Part shown: piece after piece, positions 45,992 to 55,922 of the stretch
How the letters are laid out: every line of letters begins with the position of its first letter
Numbering within the stretch: position 1 is the stretch's first letter
Origin: Aspidapion aeneum
Taxonomy: Eukaryota > Arthropoda > Insecta > Coleoptera > Brentidae
NCBI GenBank assembly: GCA_963576565.1
Contig: OY755044.1
Location: 96,052,752-96,116,751, forward strand
Length of the DNA stretch: 64,000 nucleotides
Direction: 5' to 3'
Translations under genes and position numbers: made by a program
Notes under the pieces: model-generated
Databases searched by the model: none
The model's input: only the letters and a program-made list of their open reading frames with translations
What the model was told of the DNA's origin: nothing

Positions 45992-46300
45992 ATCGGTGGA
46001 TTTTGTTCATTTTTAAATGGGACCATCTCGACCCAAGACCCAGTCTAGGTACCAAATTTCATTAAAATCGGCCAGGCGGTTTTTGAGTTATGCGCGTTGG
46101 TCGTTACAGACAGACATACAGACAGACAGACAGACATACCGACAGACAGACAGACAGACGGCGCAACAAAAAAGTTTCAAAATCATCTGAAACGCAAAGA
46201 TATATAAACATTTTTGAAACCGGAGCAACTTTTTTTTTCTCGAAAAAATTAGGATCACCATAGCTCACACTACTATAGTATAGTATATGTGTGAGCTAAA
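45992..46300 (+). mobile_element. Helentron-like non-autonomous repeat, copy F (3' part)
   Basis: Contains only the conserved core from CGGTGGATTTTGTTCATTTT onward, a long CAGA/CATA microsatellite (46107-46160) and the terminal hairpin. Confidence 0.75.
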
Positions 46301-46324
46301 ATTGAGCAATGTATTAATTTAAAG

Positions 46325-47960
46325 TAAAACTCAAAAAAACTGCGACTGAATGCTTTCGAATGCTAAAGCAGGGGAGCAGTGTATGTCTCGTGCAATGATT
46401 TTTATGTGGCATAAAAGCTTTTTATACGGTAAAATAATAAGAAATAAAGTGGAGAGCGAATATAAAGACATAGAGGTAGAAGAACAAGCTGGTTTCAGGG
46501 CGGGTAGATCGACTTCAGATCATCTCTTTTGTATAACCCAAGTTATTGAAAAGAAAATGTCATACGGACAGGAGCTGCATCTGCTTTACGTCGATTTGCA
46601 GAAGGCATATGATAGTATACCACTAAATCTACTTTGGAAAGCGTTGGAAAACACAAACATAAACGTACAACTAATTAAGGCCATCAAAGAGTTATACCGC
46701 AATAGTAAGGCGAAAGTTAAAATAAAAGCAAAACTAACCAAAGGCTTTCAAGTAAATAAAGGTCTCAAACAAGGTTGCTGTATCTCGCCTACTTGGAACA
46801 AGTCCTTAAAGTATGGAAGAGAAAATGCCAAAACATGGGAATTCCGTTGGACGAAACCACCTTGTATACTTTATGTTTCGCCGATGATCAGATAGTAGTG
46901 GCTCAGGATTATGACGACCTCGAATATATGACACGAAAACTAATAGGAGAGTACAATAAGTAGGGACTAGAGGTTAATCTTAATAAGACAGAGTATATGT
47001 GTATCGGTGGAATGAAACAGGATCTAATCTTAAATACCGGGCAGCGAATTCAGTCCTGTGATGAGTATAAATACTTAGATCTAAAAATTACAGCTGACAG
47101 AACACTAGACAAAGCTATAAAAGATCGAAACGTACAAGGAAGAAAAGCAATAACTTTATTAAATGGAATAATTTGGGACCAAAGTATATCACAACATAAC
47201 AAAAAACTTATATATAACACCATTGTAAAAAGTATTATTACATACGGCTCAAAAGTATGGCCAATCATGGATAGAACCGAAAAAATGCTTTCCGCTACGG
47301 AGATGGACTATTGGAGAAGAGCAGCAGGGAAATCAAAAAGAGAAAGAGTTACAAATTAAAGAATAAGAGAAATTATGACAGTGGGTGACATAAAGGTAAA
47401 TAAGGATAAATATATATATATAAAAGCTTTTTCGAGGGTCGTGAAGAACTTAAAGATGATGAACGAGAAGGGCGCTCCAACACATCCAAAACAGCGAAGC
47501 TCATTGTTTTTCTTTTTGGTATTAGGAGTGTTATTCTTATCGAAATGGCGCCTGAGGGTCAAACAGTTAACTAAAATTTATATTTGGAAGTATTGATGTA
47601 GCTAAGGGAACGTCCAAGGAAAAAACGTAAAGATTTGTGGAAGAGCAACGCGTGGCTGCTCTACCAGGAGAATGCACCGGCCCACAATGCCGTATCTATT
47701 AAGCAGTTTTTAGCTAATAAGAAGATCCCCGTCGTTAACTATCCACCATATTCATCAGACTTGACCCCTTGCGACTTCTACCTGTTTCCGAAAGTGAAGA
47801 AATCGTTAAAAGGAACCTGTTTTAAAATATTAGAACATGTCAAGGAAACAACGACAAGACTTCTTAACAGCCTCTCTTCTGATAATTTCCAAAATTGCTC
47901 TCAACATTCGAAAAAAAAACGCATGCAACGCTGCGTCGAAAGATAAGGGGACTATATTGA
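46325..47960 (+). pseudogene. Mariner transposase pseudogene split by an RTE insertion
   Basis: N-terminal part at 46325-46422 (LKKTATECFRMLK, then in another frame GEQCMSRAMIFMWHKSF). After the LINE it continues at 47433 with the EGREELKDDEREG-type linker, then the C-terminal half: KSNAWLLYQENAPAHNAVSI, NYPPYSSDLTPCDFYLFPKV and RMQRCVER. The middle of the protein is deleted and several frames are broken. DD34D mariner type. Confidence 0.85.
46423..47419 (+). mobile_element. 5'-truncated RTE-type LINE inserted in mariner
   Basis: Flanked by perfect 13-bp repeats ATAAAAGCTTTTT (46410-46422 and 47420-47432). It starts within RT (YGKIIRNKVESEYKD) and matches the element at 9344-12663 closely: GFRAGRSTSDHLFCI, LYVDLQKAYDSIP, GLKQGCCISPT, CFADDQIVVA. 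It has a small deletion near 46793, a TAG near 46962, a TAA near 47357, and lacks the last part of the ORF before its TATA tail. Confidence 0.9.
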
Positions 47961-48104
47961 TGGGGAAGATGATTAAGTTGTATTAGTATTTAAATAGAGT
48001 AGAACCGAACCGAACCTTGTCTGTTAGTACAAATTTTCTTTTTTGAGTAAATAATTTTTTATCAAATATTTATTTACATTTGGTTTCTGCTTCTCTACTT
48101 TTAG

Positions 48105-48316
48105 CTGCTTTACAATTTCTGAGTGAGAACATGCAAATCTTTATAAAACAAATGATGAAAACCTGGAAATGGTGGCATAAATATTTACTAGAATGGATAA
48201 AGTGTCCTGGTATTGAAGATCTAAAAGTCGGAGAACAGGTTCTAAGGCCCTTTATAATTGCTGTTTCGCAAGAACTTAATGCAATGGAACCTCATGAATG
48301 CATGCCTATATTAAAG
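48105..48316 (+). CDS. PRKDC: DNA-PKcs homologue, exon 4
   Basis: 212 bp; acceptor TTCTCTACTTTTAG ends at 48104, donor GTATAA starts at 48317. Phase 1 in, phase 0 out. Peptide: AALQFLSENMQIFIKQMMKT, WHKYLLEWIKCPGIEDLKVG, VLRPFIIAVSQELNAMEPHE. It corresponds to human [28 protein letters not shown] and the helix ending FLKQVSNM, another pair of HEAT helices. Confidence 0.85.
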
Positions 48317-48616
48317 GTATAATCAATAGCAGTTGTAGTTGTTGGCAACAAACTGAAATACAGCAGTTATTTTAGATCATACTAGTCTTGGTTGGTTGGT
48401 TTGGTCTGATACACATCTTCATCGTCATCACCAATCAGTAGTGTGAGTGACTAACGGGGTCCAAATAAAGTTTACAGCGTGTCCCAAAAGTTCGAGCCCA
48501 CCCAAATATCTTCTGAACTATTGAACATAACTAAACCATATTTGGCAGTTATCGATAACATCAAGAGATCTAAACAACAAGTGAAATTAAAGAAAAGAAA
48601 AATAAAAAAGTTTTCT

Positions 48617-48688
48617 GCTTCGGCCGGGACTCGAACCCGGGATCTCTTGCTCTCTAGGCAAACATTCTTAACATTGAACTACCGAAGC
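48617..48688 (-). repeat. tRNA-like sequence with full cloverleaf (probable SINE head or tRNA pseudogene)
   Basis: 72 bases fold as a cloverleaf: acceptor GCTTCGG/CCGAAGC (7 bp), D stem GTTC/GAAT, anticodon stem TTTGC/GCAAG with loop CTAGAGA (anticodon AGA), five-base variable loop, T stem CCGGG/CCCGG with TTCGAGT. An AGA anticodon means serine, but the long variable arm of serine tRNAs is missing and the D loop lacks GG. It is followed by an AAAACTTTTTTATTTTTC tail resembling the sequence after 32888. A SINE or tRNA relic is more likely than a working gene. Confidence 0.6.
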
Positions 48689-48771
48689 CATACATAAATT
48701 TTCGGAAAACTTCCATCTATGCAGGCTGCGGTGTCTCAATACAAGAACGAGAAATTCTCAGGGTATTAACT

Positions 48772-49118
48772 CGACCAAGTCATCCAACTGATCTTTTTAA
48801 TTCTTCTTTCCCACTGTCAAAGGTATGATAACTCAAATTAGACTTAAAGAATCAATGTCTGAAAGCATGAGATCACTTTTTCTGATCGCAAATGGGCGGT
48901 TGCCAATATAATTATCAAATACAATATATAGTTTTAGCTCCTTGCATTATTTGCAATTTGGTATTTGATAATTATATTGGCAATCGCCCATTTGCGATCA
49001 GAAATTTTAACACACGAAAAGGTGATCTCATGCTTGGAGACGTTGATTCTTTACGTCTAATTTGAGTTATCATACCTTTGACAGTGGGAAAGAAGAATTA
49101 AAGAGATCAGTTGGACAG
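48772..49118. mobile_element. Foldback element with arms of about 160 bp
   Basis: Bases 48772-48930 (TCCAACTGATCTTTTTAATT, GATAACTCAAATTAGAC, GATCGCAAATGGGCGGTTGC) return inverted at 48955-49118 around a short loop. It cuts into the LINE fragment that follows. Confidence 0.7.
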
Positions 49119-49570
49119 TTATTTTGCCTGTAATGTCAATGTTTGGTAGGTCATTGACAAAAACCAAAAATAATAATGGGCCCAAAATTGAACCCTGTGG
49201 AACACCTGTATCAACTTCCTGTTCCATTGAAGTTTGTTCGTTAAAAAAAACTGATTGAAGTCTTCCAGACAAATATGAGCGAAACCAATCTAAATCTATG
49301 CCTATGACTTCATATTTTTGGAGTTTTTGCAGAAATATTCTGTGATCCACACAATCAAAGGCTTTCGATAGATCACAAAATATTGCAGCACCCTTCTCGC
49401 CAGAGTTAAGCTTAACATAAGGGTCCTTAAAAAAGCCAAAAATAACGTCGTCTGTACTTTTTGCACCCTGAAAACTGAATTGGTGACTATTTAACAGATT
49501 ATTTTTAGTTAAAAAAGCTGATAGGCTAATTTGAACCAGTTTCTCGACTATTTTAGCTAAAATTTTTCAA
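49110..49570 (-). pseudogene. Jockey/CR1-like LINE RT fragment
   Basis: Minus-strand frame: KILAKIVEKLVQISLSAFLT, then GAAIFCDLSKAFDCVDHRIF, VIGIDLDWFRSYLSGRLQSV and VDTGVPQGSILGPLLFLVFV-NDLPN. It ends before FADD at the foldback element. Only about 150 codons of the RT fingers and palm remain. Confidence 0.8.
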
Positions 49571-49891
49571 GATTCAAGAAATAAATATTTTATTTTATAA
49601 ACAGAAAGGAATTGGGGTCATTTTGTGAAAGATATCTTGCAAGTGCTTATGCTTAAAAGGATTTAGTTTTTTTTAAATTAGACTAGTTTACAAATTAATC
49701 TAAAACTGAAATTTATTTTTGCAACAATCTCGATCGGCCATTTATATACTCGAGTCTGCATTTACTTTGCCCAATAACCCAAGGGTACAAATTTTAATTA
49801 AATTGTAGAAATTCTTATAAAAATATAGTTTTGAGCATATTGAAATCTTTACTAATTTTTTAATGTATTGATTTATCCACCTCCCTGTCGC

Positions 49892-50957
49892 ATATTTACG
49901 TTTCCGTGCTCATTTCACGTCGGCGCGGTTTTGAAATAGACACGGAAATGTTATAATATATTTGGGTTCAAATACGTGTTGATTTTAAGAGTTTTGATCT
50001 CGAAATGAGCACGGATCTGTAAGAGAACATCGCTCATTAAACTATTACAAAAGCGTATTCAATTGTCAGGTAAAAACGCTAACATAACGAAAGCTAATCA
50101 ATCAAATCTAACCAAACCACACCAAAGCAAACTGAACCAATAATTTTTTTCAAAAAAAAACTTTCTTGACTTCCTACCCGGGATCCTAGAGGATGTGAAT
50201 CCGAACCGAACCGAATTGAACGAAACCGAACCGAACCAAAGCAAACTGAACCAACAATTAAAAAAAAAACTTTCCCGACTTCTTTCCCGGAATCCTAGAG
50301 GGTGTGAATAGTGTTGTAGTTTAGTTTGGTTAGGTTAGGTTTGGTTCGGTTTAGTTAGGATCGGTTCGGTTCGGATTCACATCCTCTAGGATCTCGGGTA
50401 GGAACTCAGGAAAGTTTTTTTTTTTAATTATTGGTTCAGTTTGCTTTGGTTCGGTTCGGTTAGATTTAATTGATTAGCTTTCGTTAGGTTAGGTTTTTGA
50501 AACATTCTATTTTCATGTGGTTAGAAATCAAGTGAAAATCATTTAAATCATTAAAAGTTATTAATAACAGAACAAGATCTGTCGTCGTAGTTTCCGGTGT
50601 AAGACAATGAACACTGAACTTTGCAGGTATAGTTAATGGAAGAGTGTTCTTCAAACTTCAAAGAGTTTCAAAATCTTGAGTAATATTAGTAAAAATACTT
50701 TTAAACTGCTCCATAATTTTTATATTAACAAACATATAACCTCAAAATCAAACTAATAAACAACGTGAATCCAATTTAAGTTTCAAATGTGCACTAATAA
50801 GTAAACCCCTGCGCTGCGTAATTCAATACAAATCCGTGCCTTGTTCGAGCCTCGGCGCCTTAAAATCAACAAGCATTTGTAACCAAATATGTTGCAACAT
50901 TTCCGTGTCTATTTCAAAACAGCGCTGCCGTGAAATCAGCACGGAAACGTAAATACG
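49892..50957. mobile_element. Long-TIR element containing a second, CCGAACC-rich palindrome
   Basis: CATATTTACGTTTCCGTGCT with GAAATAGACACGGAAATGTT at the left returns inverted at 50893-50957. Inside, 50085-50205 and 50345-50500 form another inverted repeat (CACATCCTCTAGGATC, AAGCAAACTGAACCAA), and 50206-50310 repeats the left inner arm directly. No ORF. Confidence 0.65.
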
Positions 50958-51124
50958 CCTCCCGGTCTATTACAATTTTATGAAACACGTCGGCACCCGA
51001 GCGAAAAGCTTTGATCCCAAAAAAGATGACAGTGCCTTGCTTAAGTGACACTACTATGTTTTCCCTGTACGGTGCGACAGGGGTGTGAAAGTTTTACCAA
51101 GTCTAAAAAAGCTTTTACTTTTAG

Positions 51125-51375
51125 CATTTTATAAATTGGCTAAAGCAACTTCTTCGAAAGTCGAGCGCTGGTAACATGGAAAGAAGACTTGCCATACATG
51201 GACTAAAATTTTTTTGCAGTCCTATGTACAAACATTTTTCTCCTCAAGATTCTCGGGATATTTTTATGTTAGTCATGCAGATTTTTGAAACTAATTATGT
51301 GCTGAAACCGGATTCAGAAGGCGAGGAGTGGGAGTATTTACCCGAGTACATTCAATGCGTGGCAAGTTTTTTAAG
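51125..51375 (+). CDS. PRKDC: DNA-PKcs homologue, exon 5
   Basis: 251 bp; acceptor CTTTTACTTTTAG ends at 51124, donor GTACAA starts at 51376; phase 0 in, phase 2 out. Peptide: HFINWLKQLLRKSSAGNMER, RLAIHGLKFFCSPMYKHFSP, DIFMLVMQIFE and YLPEYIQCVASFLR. It follows human [38 protein letters not shown] and MPSFLQSVASVLL residue by residue in places, the clearest match in the gene. Confidence 0.9.
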
Positions 51376-51639
51376 GTACAATTTTATTTAACGATAATTT
51401 AACAAACAGTGGCAAAGTTACCTTCCTTGTCAAAATGGTCGATATTTTAGTCAGAACTACCAGATAACTTTTTTCGAAAAAGTTATTGAGAAAAGAAGAA
51501 AAAAATGAGCAAAAATTCAAGATGGCGGCGCCATTTTAAAAAGGCAGCACGATGAAGAGGGGGGATGGGGATACTTTTAGTATGTGAATTGGAAAGCTAA
51601 ATGATATATTTATGTTATTTAAGCCGCGTAATTATTTAT

Positions 51640-51850
51640 GATTGCGCAAATATTTATGGAAGAAAACAGACTTACGATAAAATACGTGTCGCCCTGAAAA
51701 TGGTTCCGTAACGAGAGGGCGTCCCATGTGACGTCACTCCAATGCTGCTTTCTCATAGGTCAGCCGCGCGGTCATATTGCCTACGTCACTAGCACTTTGC
51801 CACGGCGCAGGAAATTTAAATTTGTGTGTTTGTCGTTTCACTAATATGCA
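51640..51850. repeat. Interspersed repeat shared (inverted) with 62355-62585
   Basis: GTCCCATGTGACGTCACT, AGGGCGTCCC, ATATTGCCTACGTCACT and GTGTGTTTGTCGTTTCACTAATATGCAAACACTAC occur here in pieces; the complement with moderate divergence lies at 62330-62585. Non-coding. Confidence 0.55.
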
Positions 51851-53900
51851 AACACTACACTAAACCATATAGCTTGATCGTTTCCCGAAGATAGATTGAA
51901 ATTAACTTTGCCGCTATTTGTTTGAGTGTGTACCCCTAACTTTCCCGTACTATAAGCCGCCATCCCATTATTTGCGATTTGGCAAACTTGATTTGTGTTT
52001 TGCCAAACAACAGACCGTGGAAACCTGAGGTTTGCTTTAATCGCTGCTAAACCCTTCAAAAACCCCCCCAGTCCTCCCAATTTTTTTCAAATTTTCTTAA
52101 AAACTAAGCTTCTAATTGAAAAATAATAATATATACTCTTCAGCGGCGTCCGTTAATTGAAGTAATTTAAAAAAGTGGAAAAAATACCCATGTTTTTCCC
52201 ATTATTTATTCGATTAAAAAAAAAATTATGTCTACTAGTAAACACCCCCGCTAAAAAATAGTCACAACTCAAAAAACATTGTTTTGAGAAAATCGCTGTT
52301 AAAGAATTTAGTTCATTAGAGAGATTCATTTTTCACTTACATGACAAATTACGAGTTAACATGTTATTTTATCTCAACAGGAACCTATTAACTCAATTCA
52401 ATTGGTGCAGTACGTTTCTCAGAAAAAATGATTTTTGTCGTTTTTAGTAAAAAAAAAGACAAAAACAAGATATTGTGACACTTTTTTAGAACAAGGCATC
52501 ATGAGGTTGTAAATCAGGATGTCACGCAGGATGGTAAATAATATAAAAAAAGGAAACAAATAAAGAAGAAACTTTGTATTTATTTTTACAGCGAGTTATA
52601 AAATGCTGAATAACTACTGGGAATGTGAATATTCTCTAATAAATTCAAAAGATTTTTTTCTTATTCTTCTTAATTCTAAGTACACTGAACAATTCGAAAA
52701 AACAGTCACAACACAAAAAAGAACAGTATTTTACTTGTTATATGGGTCAGATTTAACCAATAGTTCACACGAAAACTTTCACAACTCGAAATGTGACTCT
52801 TTTTAGAATGAAACTCCACGTTCACGCTGTTATAAAGTCAGAAGTGACACTGTAAAAGAACGCATCCTAAGCTAAACTGGACAAAATAAAAGAGTCGCAT
52901 CGCCATCTCGCGGTGTATTGTCGAAACATAAATGTGACGCTTTTATGGAAGAAAGTACAAGTTATTTCGATGATGGCGGCAGGTTTATCTTAATAACGGC
53001 GATTTTTGAGTTGTGACTCTTTCTCAGCGGGTGTGCGATGTGTTATATTTTATTTTAGTCAATAAAATTTCCTTTCAAATGATAACAATATCGGATTGGT
53101 TTCATAATCAAAACTTTAGGGGCATTCGTAAATTAAATTAATTTAAAAAAAAAAACAGAAAATAATCCATTTTTCTTAATAGACAATAAGATTTTGATGA
53201 TCTATACATGAGTGAGTGAGTGGCGAATTCAAAGTTTTTCAAAATTCCTCAACTAGTTCACTGCTTTAAGAAAGTCGTGTAAACCTGGAGGAATTTTTGG
53301 GTCTATTGAATCCACGACTGTGCAAAGTTTGAGTTTTGTACCTTATTCCGAAGTAAAGTACAGGTGGGGTCTACTACGTTATACCTCGATGCTTGAAAAT
53401 GGGTGTTTCTTTTTTTAATGATAAGTTGAGGTCGTTTTATACTGTTTTCAAGAAAAAAAAATGCGGATTTTTCGCATTTTTTTTAGAAATTTCAAAATTA
53501 AAAAATTAGTAAAAACTCATACAAATTGCTATAGAAAGAATTTATTTGACGTATTTCGAGAAAGAGAGGGACGGCTTACAATCGACTGAGCTTTAAATAA
53601 ATGCTAATTTAGCCAAAAATAAGGTGACCAACTGTCTGGCAAGAGGCGATAAAAAGTTATGGTTTTTTAGAAATGTATTTACGCATAGAAAAATGGTTAC
53701 ACCATATTTTTGAAATCTAACGTTCGACCTTACATTTTACTCCAACATTTTAATTTGTCACACATTTTAGACTCCGTAAAATCCTCCAAAATCGACTATT
53801 GAGCATTTATAATGAAAAAAATGCAGAAACAATTATGATAATGATAATTTACAGAAATTCAGCAGTTCGGTTTGGTTCGGTTTGGGTCGATCTTAGATTA
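51851..53900. other. Intron 5 sequence, no exon confirmed
   Basis: Searched for a small DNA-PKcs exon (phase 2 to 2) without success. A strong acceptor, TTGTATTTATTTTTACAG at 52591, opens a frame to 52806, but phase and content do not fit. A good acceptor ATCTCAACAG at 52381 leads to a stop with no suitable donor. Bases 53280-53400 hold a diverged unit of the 125-bp repeat. Confidence 0.35.
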
Positions 53901-53984
53901 GGTTGGTTGTGTTTTAAAGTAATTCAGCAGGAGTCGGCTGCGCTGACTTCTGCTGAATTACTTTAAGACCCAACAAACCTAACC

Positions 53985-54160
53985 TAAAACCAAACCGAAC
54001 GCAACTTAACTGAACCAAAACGAACCGAACTAAACCAAACCGAACGGAACCGAACCAAAACGAAACGAACCGAACCGAACCGAACCAAAGCGAACCGATC
54101 CGAACCGAACAGAACTGAATCGAACCGAACTGAACGGAACCGAACCGAACCGTACCGCAC
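53985..54160. repeat. CCGAACCGAAC short tandem repeat
   Basis: Degenerate array of CCGAA and ACCGA pentamer/hexamer units. Flanking AGTAATTCAGCAG/CTGCTGAATTACTT sequences form an inverted repeat at 53918-53966. Reads as repetitive FGSVRFGSV-like peptide on the minus strand, which is an artefact. Confidence 0.8.
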
Positions 54161-54239
54161 AAGCAATAAGCAAGAATCGGCTGCGCCGATTCTTGGTGAA
54201 TAGTTCTAAATAAATAATTTCCTATAATTTGGACCTTTA

Positions 54240-54370
54240 ACCCTCAGATGCCCCGTAACAAGGCTTTGCTAATCCATTTTCAATCTTTGCTGTTTTGTAT
54301 GTGAGCAACAAGGACTTAATCGCGATTAAACCCATGATCGCGCTTAAGTGCTTACGGTGCATCTGAGGGT
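54240..54370. mobile_element. 131-bp MITE with CCCTCAGATGC ends
   Basis: ACCCTCAGATGCCCCGTAAC at the left and CTTACGGTGCATCTGAGGGT at the right. Possible TA or TTA target duplication. Non-coding. Confidence 0.65.
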
Positions 54371-54377
54371 AAGTCAG

Positions 54378-54537
54378 CGTAAGCAAATCGAATTGGGAAA
54401 TTTGATATGGCCGAATGACCCGGAAACAGTTGGCCCAGCAAAAAATTTCTATCAATGTGTCAAAACATCTGTGGGAAGGTCAAGTGTACAAATTTTCAAA
54501 TTATGTGAAAAAACCGCGAAAAAACACGAAAATCTAG
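54378..54537 (+). CDS. Exon-like segment of unknown gene
   Basis: After a weak acceptor (GTCAG, 54377) a frame of 53 codons runs to an excellent donor, CTAG|GTATGT. Peptide: RKQIELGNLIWPNDPETVGP, AKNFYQCVKTSVGRSSVQIF, KLCEKTAKKHENL. It does not match DNA-PKcs and its phase does not fit between exons 5 and 6. The MITE directly upstream may have replaced the true acceptor. It could be an exon of a nested gene or a transposon exon. Low certainty. Confidence 0.25.
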
Positions 54538-54946
54538 GTATGTAATTAATTTAAAATTGTTAAATTATTAATCCTAAGCTAATTTACAAATTTATGTCGA
54601 AAATTTGACGATGCAGTGATAGAAATTGATTTTTTTCAACCAAACCAAGTCAGAGAAAATCACTATGTAACGTTTTTTAAAAAATTATTTTAAAAAAAAT
54701 CCATATATTTTTTTTTTAATTTCCCGTATCTAAATCGACTAAAAATAGTCCAAAGAATCATTTCCATACAAAAAAATCGTTATATAGGGCGTTTTGACGA
54801 GCGAGGTATAACGTAGTAGAACCTACAGGGGTAATATAGGCTGAAATGTTTCAAGAAAAGGTGGTACAGCCTTTCGAGCGAACTGGGCAGGACATTGCCG
54901 TGCCCCCAGATTTTATTCATTATGCAATAATTACAGTTTTTTTCAG

Positions 54947-55131
54947 ATACCAACAATTTTCGACTAGCGAGTTGTACTGTTTGCAAAAGGCTGTGGTAAA
55001 TTTAATAAAAACCTTCCATAAATTGAAGCCATTGCACCATTATTTTGTAATCGAAGCAATAGTTACCACATTGTTTTACTTAAAGAAAACAAAGTACTTT
55101 GACGGTTTTCTAGAAACTGTTATATATCAAG
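54947..55131 (+). CDS. PRKDC: DNA-PKcs homologue, exon 6
   Basis: 185 bp; strong acceptor CAGTTTTTTTCAG ends at 54946, donor GTATGT starts at 55132. One base completes the codon left by exon 5 (phase 2), and it ends in phase 1. Peptide: YQQFSTSELYCLQKAVVNLI, KTFHKLKPLHHYFVIEAIVT, KKTKYFDGFLETVIYQ. It matches human [20 protein letters not shown] and ISTVVHQGL. Relative to human, about 24 residues between exon 5 and this exon are missing, although the direct splice keeps the frame. Confidence 0.85.
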
Positions 55132-55219
55132 GTATGTCATTTCAAATTTGGAATCAATTCAAGGTTCTTATTAACAATATATGGGGCTTTCCATGTCAAC
55201 CCAGCCCATTAGTAGAACT

Positions 55220-55269
55220 AAGGACACTCATCGTAAAGGCAAAGCTTGCTTGACGATGAGTGACCTTAA
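55220..55269. mobile_element. 50-bp palindromic mini-insertion, copy 3
   Basis: Arms TAAGGACACTCATCGT and ACGATGAGTGACCTTA pair over 16 bp with one mismatch; the loop contains GCAAAGCTTGC, itself nearly palindromic. Perfect 8-bp flanking repeats AGTAGAAC (55212-55219 and 55270-55277). It lies 88 bp past the exon 6 donor. Confidence 0.8.
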
Positions 55270-55329
55270 GTAGAACCGAACCTATTGAACTAAAAACAAA
55301 GGAAAAAAAAATCGGCAACGGCAGCTTAC

Positions 55330-55463
55330 CTTATTTCATTCAGCAGCAGTTCCACAATTTCACTCGCGGCCGCGGCCTGTTTTTGTGGCTGGAATTTCGG
55401 TCTTAAACTTAAACCACGTGTGACTTCTTTCAGTTTCTTGTCGGAAGTGATTTCTTCATTCCC
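55330..55463 (-). CDS. Internal exon of an unidentified minus-strand gene
   Basis: 134 bp on the minus strand, acceptor GTTTGACAG (AG at 55464-55465) and strong donor GTAAGC (GT at 55328-55329), phase 0 in and 2 out. Peptide: GNEEITSDKKLKEVTRGLSL, RPKFQPQKQAAAASEIVELL, LNEI. Base composition is richer in GC (a GCGGCCGCGGCC run) than the surrounding intron, and the peptide looks like real protein with an amphipathic C-terminal helix. It would be nested in DNA-PKcs intron 6. No partner exons were found and the family is not recognised. Confidence 0.45.
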
Positions 55464-55922
55464 CTGTCAAACACAGGATGGCGCTTCAAACTCCCAGCGT
55501 GTGCAAAAGCGCGCATGATTTTGCCAAAATGATCAGGTGAAAAAAATAACTTTCAACAAAGAGAGAAATTATCACCTGATCGGAATTTTTCCCAAGCAAG
55601 GACTTTCTTTTTTGAAGGTTTTTGCTGAAAGCCCAAAAATATCAAAACAAACTTTAAGGTTAGGTTTTCCCAAAAGTTCAAAATAAAACAAAAACAAAAA
55701 TAACTGGCACACTTGATATACAAAGCTCACTAAAAAGGCAATTGTTGTTTGGAAAAAAAAACATGGAAAAAATCGCAATCTTGAATTTATGACGTCACAC
55801 AGGCGCTCTTACTCAAATTTGAGATAAACAAACACCCAGCGACTTAAAATTGAGTGATTCATAACACACCCAGTGACCTAAAGTTGTTTGATTTATTATA
55901 ATCGATCTAGCACAGTTTAAAA

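Noticed and set aside
51376..51470. A 20-residue in-frame continuation after exon 5 (SGKVTFLVKMVDIL...)
   Set aside because: It would need a 34-bp intron and has no donor at its end.
52591..52806. Possible DNA-PKcs exon after the strong acceptor TTTATTTTTACAG
   Set aside because: The required phase gives a stop within three codons, and the open frame shows no similarity and no matching donor.
53914..54166. Minus-strand ORFs with FGSVRFGSV-like repeats
   Set aside because: They are translations of a CCGAACC short tandem repeat; several frames are open for that reason.
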